The notes under the pieces are model-generated. The model did no database searches, was not told where the DNA came from, and was given only the letters and a program-made list of their open reading frames with translations. The position numbers and the translations under genes were made by a program. A DNA stretch of 64,000 bases, from contig JBJEUF010000092.1 in the NCBI GenBank assembly GCA_051883695.1, forward strand, positions 1 through 64,000, read 5' to 3'. Positions 49,951 through 57,852 of this stretch are shown one piece after another. The DNA is from UBA11524 sp051883695 (GTDB taxonomy: Bacteria; Bacillota; Clostridia; Christensenellales; Aristaeellaceae). The stretch's first letter is position 1, and each line of letters starts with the position of its first letter.

Positions 49951-52668
49951 ATGATGAAGAAGCGAATGGCGCGCGTGCTGGCGATGGCACTGGCGGTGAT
50001 CCTGCTGATGACCACCGGCGGCATGGCGGAGATACTGCGCCGCAACAGCACCGGCGAAGCGGTCGAGCGGCTGCAGGAGGCGCTGGTGAAAACCGGCTTC
50101 TATACCGGTGCGATCGACGGCGTATACGGTCAGGGTACCGAGCGCGCCGTGCGCAGTTTCCAGAGCAAATACGGCCTGACGGCGGACGGCAAGGCCGGTG
50201 CGGCGACGCAGTACCAGCTGCTGCTGCTGACCGGCATCAAGATCAGCGACATCGCCACGGCGGAGGACGCCAGCGGCAACGTGGGCGGCTCCGGCTCCGG
50301 TGCCACGACGGGCAGGAAGGGCCTGTTCGGCGGCGATTACACGAAGCTGGTCTATGGCGCGTCCTCCAGCCGTGTCCGCATCCTGCAGAACGCGCTGATC
50401 GCACTGGGCTTTGACGTGTCCAAGGCGGACGGCGTTTATGGCACCTCCACCTACGCGGCGGTCAAGGAGTTCCAGAAGATCGTGGGGCTGGAGGCGGACG
50501 GCAAGGCCGGCCCGCTGACCCTGCAGAAGCTGGAAAGCTATTTCGACGAGGACGGCAACGTCATCAGCGGCCCCATCGTGACCACGCCTCCCGCGGCGGA
50601 CGATGAGAACCTGCAGTACGGCGTGCCCCGGCGCATCCTGCGCCCCGGCATGTCCGGTCTGGACGTGCAGTACACCCAGGACCGGCTGAAGACGCTGGGC
50701 TACTACACCGGCACCTCCGACGGTCAGTACGGTTCCGGCACGGAGGCGGCTGTCCGCGCCTTCCAGCAGAAGAACGGCCTCACCGTGGACGGCAAGGTCG
50801 GTACGAAGACCTCGCAGGTGCTTTTCTCCGACGGCGCTCTGGGTGCCGGGGAATCCGCGACGGAGGCGCCCTCTGATGACCGTACCCTGCGCGAGGGCAT
50901 GGAGGGCGAGGACGTGGCGGCCGTGCAGGCTCGCCTGTCCCAGCTGGGCTATTATGCAGGCAAGATTGACGGCAAGTACGGCTCCGGCACCGTGGCGGCG
51001 ATGAAGGCCTTCCAGGCGCGCAACAAGCTGACGGCGGACGGCGTTTGCGGCCCCAACACCGTGGCTGTGCTGTTCTCCGGCGCCGCGATTGACAACGGCA
51101 GCTCCGTCACGCCCGCGCCCGATCCCGTTCCCACCGACAAGCCGACCTCCGTCCTGCGCCCCGGCGACGAGGGCGATCAGGTCAAGTCCGTGCAGAAGCG
51201 CCTGCAGGAGCTGGGCTATTATGCCGGTTCCATCGACGGCGTGTACGGTACGGGAACGACCGAGGCTGTGCGCTTCTTCCAGGCCCGCAACAGCCTGACC
51301 GTGGATGGCCGCGTCGGCCCCAAGACGGTGGAGAAGCTCTACTCGAACAGCGCGATCCCCGCCTACAGCGGCGATGGCACCGCGACGCCCACACCCACGC
51401 CCACGCCGGTGCCCCAGGTTACGCCCGGCATGACGCTGCGCCTTGGCGCACAGGGCAATGATGTGGTGCTGCTGCAGGTGAGGCTGATTGCGCTGGGATA
51501 CCTGTCCGGCAAGGCGGACGGCGTCTTCGGCAGCGCGACCGGCGCGGCGGTGGCGGCCTTCCAGCTGCGCAACGGCCTGACGGCGGACGGCATCGCAGGC
51601 CCCAAGACGTACAAGAAGCTCTATTCCGACGATGCGATTCCCGCCCAGAATGCGGCGACCACCACGCCGCCTCCCAGCTCCCTGTATCCCGACCGCAACC
51701 TGTACAACGGCTGCTCCGGCGAGGACGTGAAGATGCTCCAGCAGCGGCTGAAGGATCTGGGCTATCTGGATGACAAGGTGGACGGCAAGTTCGGCAACAA
51801 CACCGAGCTGGCGCTGCGGGCCTTCCAGATCAAGAACGGGCAGACCGCCACCGGCATGGCTACGCAGGCGACCTACCAGCTCCTGTTCTCCGTCAGCGCG
51901 ATCCCTGCCAACGGCATCCAGACGGGCGGCGACACCTCCTCCGAGACCTACACCAATCTGCAGCTCGGCTCCACCGGCAATGCGGTCATCCGCCTGCAGC
52001 AGATGCTCTCCACTCTCAAGTACAGCGTGAGCATCACCGGCACCTATGACGAGGCAACCCGCGCGGCGGTCATCGCCTTCCAGAAGCGCAACGGGCTGAC
52101 GGCGGACGGCATCGCCGGCGTGCAGACCCAAACCAAGCTGTACTCCGGCAGCTGCGTGACCGGCGACACGACGCTGCCCGAGGATAACACGTCCTCCGGC
52201 ATCACCGGCAACGGCGGCGGCCCGGCGATCTCTCAGGTGAAGCTGCTGCACTGGTTCAACGATATCAAGCCGACCATCAAGTCCGGTCAGGTCGTGCTGG
52301 TGTATGAGCCTGCCAGCAACTCCAGCTTCTATCTGCGCCTGTATTCCCTGGGCCGTCACGCGGACTCCGAGCCGCTGACCGCCAACGATACGGCGATCAT
52401 GAAGGCGGCTTGGGGCGGCTCCTTCTCCTGGAGCGAGAAGCCGGTGTATGTCCGCTTGCCCAATGGCACCTGGTGCATCGCCTCGATGCACTCCATGCCA
52501 CATCTCTCCGGCTCGATCAGCAACAACAACTTCGACGGTCATCTGTGCGTACATTTCCCGCGCACCATGACCGAGTGCCAGCAGAACGACCCCAAGAACG
52601 GCGTGCGGCATCAGAACGATATCCGCAAGCACTGGCTGCAGATCACCGGCGAGGAGATTCCGTGGTAA
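49951..52668 (+). CDS. Secreted protein with eight peptidoglycan-binding repeats and a conserved C-terminal domain
   Basis: 905 residues. A signal peptide (1-25) precedes eight PG_binding_1 repeats of about 65 residues, recognisable by the recurring IDGxYGxxTxxAVxxFQ and LTADGxxGPxT patterns; linkers contain Thr/Pro stretches (ATPTPTPTPVPQ). The C-terminal 150 residues form a conserved unit ending with HSMPHLSGSISNNNFDGHL and CVHFPRTM. I know that unit from other clostridial proteins but not its activity; conserved His and Cys could support an enzymatic (peptidase-like) role. GGGAGGGAAGAACC precedes the start. Monocistronic. Confidence 0.88.
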   Translation: MMKKRMARVLAMALAVILLMTTGGMAEILRRNSTGEAVERLQEALVKTGFYTGAIDGVYGQGTERAVRSFQSKYGLTADGKAGAATQYQLLLLTGIKISDIATAEDASGNVGGSGSGATTGRKGLFGGDYTKLVYGASSSRVRILQNALIALGFDVSKADGVYGTSTYAAVKEFQKIVGLEADGKAGPLTLQKLESYFDEDGNVISGPIVTTPPAADDENLQYGVPRRILRPGMSGLDVQYTQDRLKTLGYYTGTSDGQYGSGTEAAVRAFQQKNGLTVDGKVGTKTSQVLFSDGALGAGESATEAPSDDRTLREGMEGEDVAAVQARLSQLGYYAGKIDGKYGSGTVAAMKAFQARNKLTADGVCGPNTVAVLFSGAAIDNGSSVTPAPDPVPTDKPTSVLRPGDEGDQVKSVQKRLQELGYYAGSIDGVYGTGTTEAVRFFQARNSLTVDGRVGPKTVEKLYSNSAIPAYSGDGTATPTPTPTPVPQVTPGMTLRLGAQGNDVVLLQVRLIALGYLSGKADGVFGSATGAAVAAFQLRNGLTADGIAGPKTYKKLYSDDAIPAQNAATTTPPPSSLYPDRNLYNGCSGEDVKMLQQRLKDLGYLDDKVDGKFGNNTELALRAFQIKNGQTATGMATQATYQLLFSVSAIPANGIQTGGDTSSETYTNLQLGSTGNAVIRLQQMLSTLKYSVSITGTYDEATRAAVIAFQKRNGLTADGIAGVQTQTKLYSGSCVTGDTTLPEDNTSSGITGNGGGPAISQVKLLHWFNDIKPTIKSGQVVLVYEPASNSSFYLRLYSLGRHADSEPLTANDTAIMKAAWGGSFSWSEKPVYVRLPNGTWCIASMHSMPHLSGSISNNNFDGHLCVHFPRTMTECQQNDPKNGVRHQNDIRKHWLQITGEEIPW

Positions 52669-52680
52669 TCCCCAAATGAA

Positions 52681-52718
52681 ATAAGCCGCAGCAGGACAAT
52701 CACCCGCTGCGGCTTATT
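52681..52718 (+). terminator. Terminator after the repeat protein
   Basis: ATAAGCCGCAGC / GCTGCGGCTTAT stem with a 13-base loop, TTTCG behind it. The palindrome can also act on the opposite strand. Confidence 0.8.
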
Positions 52719-52861
52719 TCGTGTTATTCTGATACTCAGTATAGATGTTACACTCGCACAGCACCTTTTCCGCCCTGGCTGCGCTTGTAGGTAACGCCTC
52801 GCTTCACGCAGCTTTGCCAGAATGAGAATTCGCCGCGCTCAGTGCAACGTTTTAACGACCA

Positions 52862-53584
52862 TTAGAGTGATTTCTTTCTCAGCACAATCTTCACGAAGTT
52901 CAGGTACTTGCCGGCGCCGGCGTTCATGGACTTGCGGTCGCCGATGGCGTAGGGGTTCTCCTGCCGCAGCCAATCGGCCCAGACCTCCTCGTTGGACGCC
53001 ATCTCGCTGACCTCGATCACCTCGGCATCCCGGCTCTGGCTGACCATGCGGCGCCAGTAGGCCACATCGTGCATCGTTTCCAGATCCTCCGGCGTCCAGG
53101 ACAGCAGCAGCTCCTGCGGCAGATGGTCGTGGCAGTCCTGCTTCATGCCGGGGATGGCGATGTAGAGATAGCCGCCCCTTTTGACGAAGGGCAGGAGCTT
53201 TTGATCCAGAAACGCCGGGTCGCGGCCGAAATAGTGGTAGGCATCCGTGCTGACAATGGCGTCGAAGGCTTCCGGCTCAAAGGGCAGCGCGGTCGCGTCG
53301 GCCTTGACCGGGATCAGCTCCGCATCGGTCAGCCCCATCTGCCGGAAAAAGCGGCGGTTGTCCTCCGGGTCGGTCCACAGGTCGGCCGCGCAGACGGTGA
53401 AGCCGTATTCCCTGGCAAGGAACACGCTGGTCAGCCCCTGCCCGCTGCCCAGATCGCAGACCCGGCTCCCGGCGGGGATCAGGTGATCGGTCAGCAGCTC
53501 CTCCAGCAGCTTGAGCGGGTTCGGCCCCATGATTTTGGACATCAGCTCGGGCGTGGCATATTTTTCGCTTTTCGGGTAATTCAT
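52862..53584 (-). CDS. SAM-dependent methyltransferase (class I)
   Basis: 240 residues. Rossmann motifs: VCDLGSGQGLTSVFLA (motif I), CAADLW, ATALPFEPEAFDAIVSTDAYHYFG (motif IV with the post-I acidic loop), LLPFVKRGGYLYIAIPG. The substrate is unknown; it resembles the cyclopropane-fatty-acid/UbiE-like small-molecule methyltransferases. It overlaps the rsgA stop by four bases (ATGA) and is the last gene of the TetR-rsgA-methyltransferase operon. Confidence 0.85.
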   Translation of the reverse strand: MNYPKSEKYATPELMSKIMGPNPLKLLEELLTDHLIPAGSRVCDLGSGQGLTSVFLAREYGFTVCAADLWTDPEDNRRFFRQMGLTDAELIPVKADATALPFEPEAFDAIVSTDAYHYFGRDPAFLDQKLLPFVKRGGYLYIAIPGMKQDCHDHLPQELLLSWTPEDLETMHDVAYWRRMVSQSRDAEVIEVSEMASNEEVWADWLRQENPYAIGDRKSMNAGAGKYLNFVKIVLRKKSL

Positions 53585-54624
53585 CGTTCAGACTCCTTTC
53601 GACGGTTTTTGTTGTATTTGGCAATCCCCTTGAATTTCCTTTCCTTGACGGCCAGATAGCCCTCCCGGTCAGCATCGTAGGCCTGCTCGCTGCTCAGCTT
53701 CTGATAGGACTGCCAGCGGTCGCCGTCCAGCGCACCGCTCCGGAGGGCCTGGCGAATGGCGCAGCCGGGCTCGGTTGTATGGGAGCAGTTGCGGAAGCGG
53801 CACCGGGAAGACAGTTCCTCGATCTCCGCAAAGGTCTGTCCGATGCCGCAGGACGCATCCCACAGGCCCAGCTCGCGCATACCGGGGGTGTCGATGACCA
53901 TCGCGCCGCCGGGCAGCACCAGCAGCTCCCGATGGGTGGTGGTATGGTGGCCCCTGTCATCGTTGCGCAATCCGTCGGTCGCCAGCCGATCCTCGCTCAG
54001 CAGGCGGTTGATGAGCGTGGATTTGCCCACGCCGGAGGAACCCACAAAGGCGACGGTTTTTCCCGGCGCGAGGTAGGGGAGAACCTGACCATAGCCGTCA
54101 GAGGCCATGGAGGAGACGGTCAGAACCGGTACGCCAACGGCGATGGCTTCCACCTCGGCCCGCTTTGCGGCGGCATCCTCGCACAGATCGGCCTTGGTCA
54201 GCAGCACCACCGGGCTGGCGCCGCTTTCCCATGCAACGGAGAGATACCGTTCCATGCGGCGCAGGTTGAAGTCGTTGTTCAGGCTCATGCACAGGAACAC
54301 CGTGTCGATATTGGCGGCAACCGGCTGCTCCGATGCCGCTTTGCCGGCGGCTTTGCGCACGAACAGGCTCTTGCGGGGCAGCAGCTGATGGATGATGACC
54401 GTGTCGGGATCGGCGCGGCTGAACAGCACATAGTCGCCCACGGCGGGAAAATCGGACGCGAACCGGGCGTCAAACTGAAAGCGGCCGGAAACGAGGGCAT
54501 TCCATTCGCCCTCGCCGGTGCAGAGACGGTACATGCCCTTTTCCTGCAGCGTGATCCGTCCGACGGCCCATTCCGGGTGCCGGGCGTCCGGCTGCGTCAG
54601 GTGTTCGGGAATACAGAAGCTCAT
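53581..54624 (-). CDS. rsgA: RsgA-family circularly permuted ribosome GTPase
   Basis: 347 residues. N-terminal OB fold, then the permuted GTPase order G4 (LTKADLC), G1 (FVGSSGVGKSTLINRLL), G3 (VIDTPGMRELG) and a C-terminal zinc site (CRFRNCSHTTEPGC). RsgA binds the 30S subunit and checks its maturation. The ATG at 54624 overlaps the TetR gene stop (ATGA). In Gram-positive genomes the housekeeping rsgA is usually in the prkC-rpe cluster; here it is coupled to a TetR gene and a methyltransferase, so it may be a second paralogue. Confidence 0.9.
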   Translation of the reverse strand: MSFCIPEHLTQPDARHPEWAVGRITLQEKGMYRLCTGEGEWNALVSGRFQFDARFASDFPAVGDYVLFSRADPDTVIIHQLLPRKSLFVRKAAGKAASEQPVAANIDTVFLCMSLNNDFNLRRMERYLSVAWESGASPVVLLTKADLCEDAAAKRAEVEAIAVGVPVLTVSSMASDGYGQVLPYLAPGKTVAFVGSSGVGKSTLINRLLSEDRLATDGLRNDDRGHHTTTHRELLVLPGGAMVIDTPGMRELGLWDASCGIGQTFAEIEELSSRCRFRNCSHTTEPGCAIRQALRSGALDGDRWQSYQKLSSEQAYDADREGYLAVKERKFKGIAKYNKNRRKESER

Positions 54625-55184
54625 GGGTTCCACCTTTCCAGATGGGCGTCCAGCATTGCCAGCACGGACGCCTTTTCTTCGGCTTGATCGTAGACGCTGT
54701 ACAGCAGGTACATAGGCCCGTAGAAGGCAAGGGCTTCCGATCCGGAGCCCAGCAGATCGGCCACGTACCCCAGCGGCCCCGCGCCGAGATACTGGTGGTA
54801 CAGGCGGTTCATTTCTGCGCTGCGGTACTGCTCGATGGTCAGCATCCGTCGGAAGGCGGAAGCGAACGCATCCTCCGTCCAGTAGCGGAATTGCTTTTTG
54901 CTGTAGGCGACCAGCGAGGCTCTGGTTGTGTGCTTGTAGGCTTCGGGCGTGTCTGCCGCAGTGCCTTCCGGCACGGAGCAGGCTATGGCACGTTCCTGAT
55001 CCTGCTGTTCCATATGGCGCAGGATGGAATCGAGAATATCGCGCTTGCTCCGGTAGTGCTTGTAGAGCGAGGGCGCCTTGATGCCGACGGCGCCGGCGAT
55101 CTGCTCCACGCTGACGGCTTCGTAGCCCTCACGGGAGAACAGGCGGACGGCTTCGTGCAGGATGCGCTGGCTGGTTGTGGTCAT
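54621..55184 (-). CDS. TetR-family transcriptional regulator
   Basis: 187 residues. N-terminal DNA-binding helix-turn-helix: TSQRILHEAVRLFSREGYEAVS and QIAGAVGIKAPSLYKHYRSKRDIL; the C-terminal domain is unassigned. The ATG at 55184 follows GGAGGAAG. Preceded by a consensus promoter whose -10 box lies within an inverted repeat, indicating autoregulation. First gene of the operon with rsgA and the methyltransferase. Confidence 0.9.
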   Translation of the reverse strand: MTTTSQRILHEAVRLFSREGYEAVSVEQIAGAVGIKAPSLYKHYRSKRDILDSILRHMEQQDQERAIACSVPEGTAADTPEAYKHTTRASLVAYSKKQFRYWTEDAFASAFRRMLTIEQYRSAEMNRLYHQYLGAGPLGYVADLLGSGSEALAFYGPMYLLYSVYDQAEEKASVLAMLDAHLERWNP

Positions 55185-55198
55185 ACTTCCTCCGCGGC

Positions 55199-55244
55199 TA
55201 ATAAGCATTAGCCTTATTATAGACGAAGGGGCATGGGTTGTCAA
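55199..55244 (-). promoter_or_regulatory. Consensus promoter with overlapping TetR-type operator
   Basis: Minus strand: perfect TTGACA (55244-55239) and TATAAT (55221-55216), 17-bp spacer. The inverted repeat TAATAAG-N7-CTTATTA (55199-55205 / 55213-55219) overlaps the -10 and start region, where a bound TetR dimer would block transcription. Confidence 0.75.
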
Positions 55245-55815
55245 GGGCTGTTTTTGGGTTCGGCAGGACGGCTGCATATAGAAGATAGGGTAGGCAGGCT
55301 TGCACCCGAAGGGTGGATGGGGAGATCGGAAAGCCCTTCTTCTCGCTTCCGGAGAAGCGAAGCACTTCCTTTTGCAGGGGGGATTTCGTGCCTGCAGGTG
55401 CTGGGATGCCTGCGGGGAGGCCGCTTTCGCCCGTCGAAAGCGGCGGAAAGCCGCCGGGGGGACGCGAAACGCGCGTCCCCCCGGACCCCCCGCCGGTTCC
55501 CGACGCGTTGGAGAGCGGCTGCATTCGGGGCGGCTCCGGCTGGAGAGGATCGCCTGAATTTCCGCTGACGCGGAAGCGATCCTCTCCAGAGTCGCCGCAT
55601 TGCTCCTTTGGAGGCTTCGGTGCAGCCGCTGCGGCGGGTGGGGGCGGCGGAGAAGGTGAGCTGCTGTCCTTGGATTGGGGGATGAAGTGGCTGAGAGTTG
55701 CTGCGTTGGCCTTGGTGAGGCTTGCAGCCGCTGCGGCGAGTGGGGGCGGCGGCGGAGGTGCGCTTCTGCCTACAGATTGGGCGGTGAAACGCTGGTAGTT
55801 GCTGTATCGGATGAT
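55245..55815. repeat. Gene-free composite repeat region upstream of the TetR operon
   Basis: About 570 bp without a convincing gene. Parts: 55283-55395 is similar to 19965-20075, including hairpin TCGCTTC-CGGA-GAAGCGA (55343-55360); a GAGAGGATCGC/GCGATCCTCTC hairpin near 55550-55590; and two copies of a roughly 102-bp imperfect unit (55622-55723 and 55724-55803) starting GCAGCCGCTGCGGCG. A long minus-strand frame here repeats SAAAPTRRSGC and has no ribosome-binding site; it is a by-product of the repeats. Confidence 0.8.
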
Positions 55816-56664
55816 TCAATCCGGCGCAGTGCAGCAGCGGGTACAGAAGTCCTCAACGATATCCAGAATCGGGGCGCTGAAATAGGCGGCTCCACCGTGG
55901 GCATCGTTGTTTTCCAGCTCGTAGTACTCGACCTGATGATCTGTTTCTTCCAGCGCCCTGTAAAGCGCTCGGCTGTTTTCGACCGACACGATCGGATCGT
56001 TGTCGCTGTGCAGGAGGCACATGGGCGGAATCGCTGCGTCCCGGGTGACATAGGGCACGGCGGAAGCCTTTCGTGCAAGCTCCTCGTTGCCTTCGATGGT
56101 CTCCACGCCCAGCAGCACGGTCGATGGACGCACCTGCATCCAGGGCGGCAGGGGCTCGCTGGCGCAGATCAGCAGATCGGTTGAGCCGCTTTCGCAGATG
56201 ACGCCGCGTACCCCCGGCAGCTTCGGGCACAGGCCATGGGCGTCAAGGAGTGCCGCCATGACGGCGATGTGACCGCCGGAGGAATTGCCCATCAGGAACA
56301 GCCTGTCCATGTCCAGATGGAACGGCCCGGCCTTCTCCCGCAGGAAGGACAGGGCGTTCGCCACGTCCTCGACCTGCGCCGGGAAACGGGCGATGTCCGA
56401 TTCGCGGCATTCCAGCGCGGCGATGGCAAAGCCGCGTTTGGCCAGCCCGGACAGCTTGGGGAGATCGTTGTACATCTCCTGCCTGTGCCATGCGGAACCG
56501 GGAATGAACAGGATGAGCGGAAACCGCTCGCCGTCCTTCCACTGCCGGCGGTAGGGGACGATCATCTGCAGGTGACGACAGCACTGTCCGTCGCGGTAGT
56601 ACTCCCAGTCCGGGGAATACAGCCATTCCAGATCATCGCAATCGACGCGGATCCTTTTCATCAT
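55816..56664 (-). CDS. Alpha/beta-hydrolase, esterase/acetyl-xylan-esterase-like
   Basis: 282 residues. Oxyanion and nucleophile region: ILFIPGSAWHRQEM, then FLMGNSSGGHIAVMAAL with the nucleophile Ser; acidic residue in LLHSDNDPIVSV and His in ENNDAHGGAAY. No signal peptide, so probably cytoplasmic. Family relatives include BD-FAE and other small esterases acting on acylated carbohydrates. AAAGGAG precedes the start; followed by 24 bp to the flavodoxin gene upstream, so the two are probably an operon. Confidence 0.85.
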   Translation of the reverse strand: MMKRIRVDCDDLEWLYSPDWEYYRDGQCCRHLQMIVPYRRQWKDGERFPLILFIPGSAWHRQEMYNDLPKLSGLAKRGFAIAALECRESDIARFPAQVEDVANALSFLREKAGPFHLDMDRLFLMGNSSGGHIAVMAALLDAHGLCPKLPGVRGVICESGSTDLLICASEPLPPWMQVRPSTVLLGVETIEGNEELARKASAVPYVTRDAAIPPMCLLHSDNDPIVSVENSRALYRALEETDHQVEYYELENNDAHGGAAYFSAPILDIVEDFCTRCCTAPD

Positions 56665-56688
56665 GGCGCATTGCTCCTTTACGCGGCA

Positions 56689-57186
56689 TCATGCCTTCCC
56701 GAACCAGTCCAGCACGTCCTTCAAATGCTCCTTGGATACATAGCTGGCGTTGCTCCTGAGCAGCTCCAGAATGCGTTCGTCCTGCGCGGTGCGTTCCTTT
56801 TGGTTGGACAGTCCCTTGGTGAGCATGGAGATGATGAGCTTGTCAAAGCCCTTCTGCCGGGTGCTGTCAAAGCCGCCCTGCAGCGTGAACAGCGGTATTT
56901 CCGCGGGGATGGACGAGGCCTTGCGCACCTGGTCGGTCAGCGTGCCGGTGTCGCACAATCCGACGCCGCAGACGGCGCACAGGGTAAAGCACTTTTTCGC
57001 CCGGGCGTAGCCCTGAACGCGGTTGGCGCGCAGCCAGCCGAGGTAGATCACGGCGCTTTTGTCGGGAAGCGCGGCCCTCGCTTCGTCAAGGGAATGGACG
57101 GGGAGCGCGAGGCTTTCGGCCAGCATGGCGGCGTATTGGCGGGTGTGGCCGGTCCTGGAGGTGTACACAATGGCGGTGGGCTTCAT
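56689..57186 (-). CDS. Flavodoxin-like protein
   Basis: 165 residues. The FMN phosphate loop is TSRTGHTRQYA near the start; the remainder follows a flavodoxin fold, with a Cys-rich CFTLCAVCGVGLC patch uncommon in ordinary flavodoxins. It probably binds FMN and transfers electrons, or acts as a menaquinone-dependent protoporphyrinogen dehydrogenase-like relative. Start at 57186 behind CAGGAGAG. First gene of the pair with the esterase. Confidence 0.85.
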   Translation of the reverse strand: MKPTAIVYTSRTGHTRQYAAMLAESLALPVHSLDEARAALPDKSAVIYLGWLRANRVQGYARAKKCFTLCAVCGVGLCDTGTLTDQVRKASSIPAEIPLFTLQGGFDSTRQKGFDKLIISMLTKGLSNQKERTAQDERILELLRSNASYVSKEHLKDVLDWFGKA

Positions 57187-57368
57187 AGAAAGACTCTCCT
57201 GTCATGCGGCAAAAATGTTGCAGAACACAGTTCCGCGTTCCCTTTCATGATACACGGCAGATGGTTCGGATGCAAGGGCGTTTATGCAGAGAAATGTGCC
57301 TGTTTTATAGATTCGCGTGAAAATCTGCGCAGCACGTGACGAAAGGGCTGTCAGTGCCGTCTAATGGG

Positions 57369-57380
57369 TGTAACGTTACA
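57369..57380. promoter_or_regulatory. 12-bp perfect palindrome before the second sigma gene
   Basis: TGTAACGTTACA, a perfect palindrome, ends just before AAGGAG of the sigma gene. Its placement over the ribosome-binding region would suit an operator or an RNA-level control element. Confidence 0.4.
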
Positions 57381-57393
57381 AGGAGATGAGCCA

Positions 57394-57852
57394 ATGGACA
57401 AGGATTTCTTCACCCGGGAGCTCGAAGCCCACAGCGGGATGCTGTACCGCGTGGCCTATACGATCCTGCGGGATGACGACGCGTGCCGCGACGCGCTGCA
57501 GGATGCAGCCCTCAAGGCATGGGAGAAGCGCGGAACGCTCCGGGAGGAACGGTATTTCCGGACGTGGATCACGCGCATCCTCATCAACACGTGCTACGAC
57601 ACGGTCAAGAAGCGCCGCCGCATCGTATCCATCGAGGAAATCCGGGAGCAGTCCGCACCTCCGCCTGATCTGACGCTTTCGCTGGCCCTGCACAATCTGC
57701 CGGAAAAGCTGCGGCTGCCGCTGGTGCTCTGCTATGCAGAGGGCATGAGCTATCAGGAGATTGCGGATGCGCTGCGCCTGCCCATGGCCACCGTGCGCGG
57801 AAGGATCCACCGCGCCAAGGGAGAACTGAAAAAGGAGCTGGATGCAGAATGA
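57394..57852 (+). CDS. ECF-like RNA polymerase sigma factor (second pair)
   Basis: 152 residues. Region 2: MLYRVAYTILRDDDACRDALQDAALKAW; region 4: LPEKLRLPLVLCYAEGMSYQEIADAL and MATVRGRIHRAKGELKKEL. AAGGAGATGAG precedes the ATG at 57394. The stop overlaps the next gene by four bases (ATGA), so sigma and partner are coupled. Confidence 0.9.
   Translation: MDKDFFTRELEAHSGMLYRVAYTILRDDDACRDALQDAALKAWEKRGTLREERYFRTWITRILINTCYDTVKKRRRIVSIEEIREQSAPPPDLTLSLALHNLPEKLRLPLVLCYAEGMSYQEIADALRLPMATVRGRIHRAKGELKKELDAE

Noticed and set aside
49882..52632. 916-codon minus-strand frame opposite the peptidoglycan-binding protein
   Set aside because: It only reflects the repeats of the real gene; its own sequence shows no domain and no start signal.
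55241..55819. 192-codon minus-strand frame with SAAAPTRRSGC repeats
   Set aside because: Consists of the tandem intergenic units and dispersed repeat, without ribosome-binding site or known domain.
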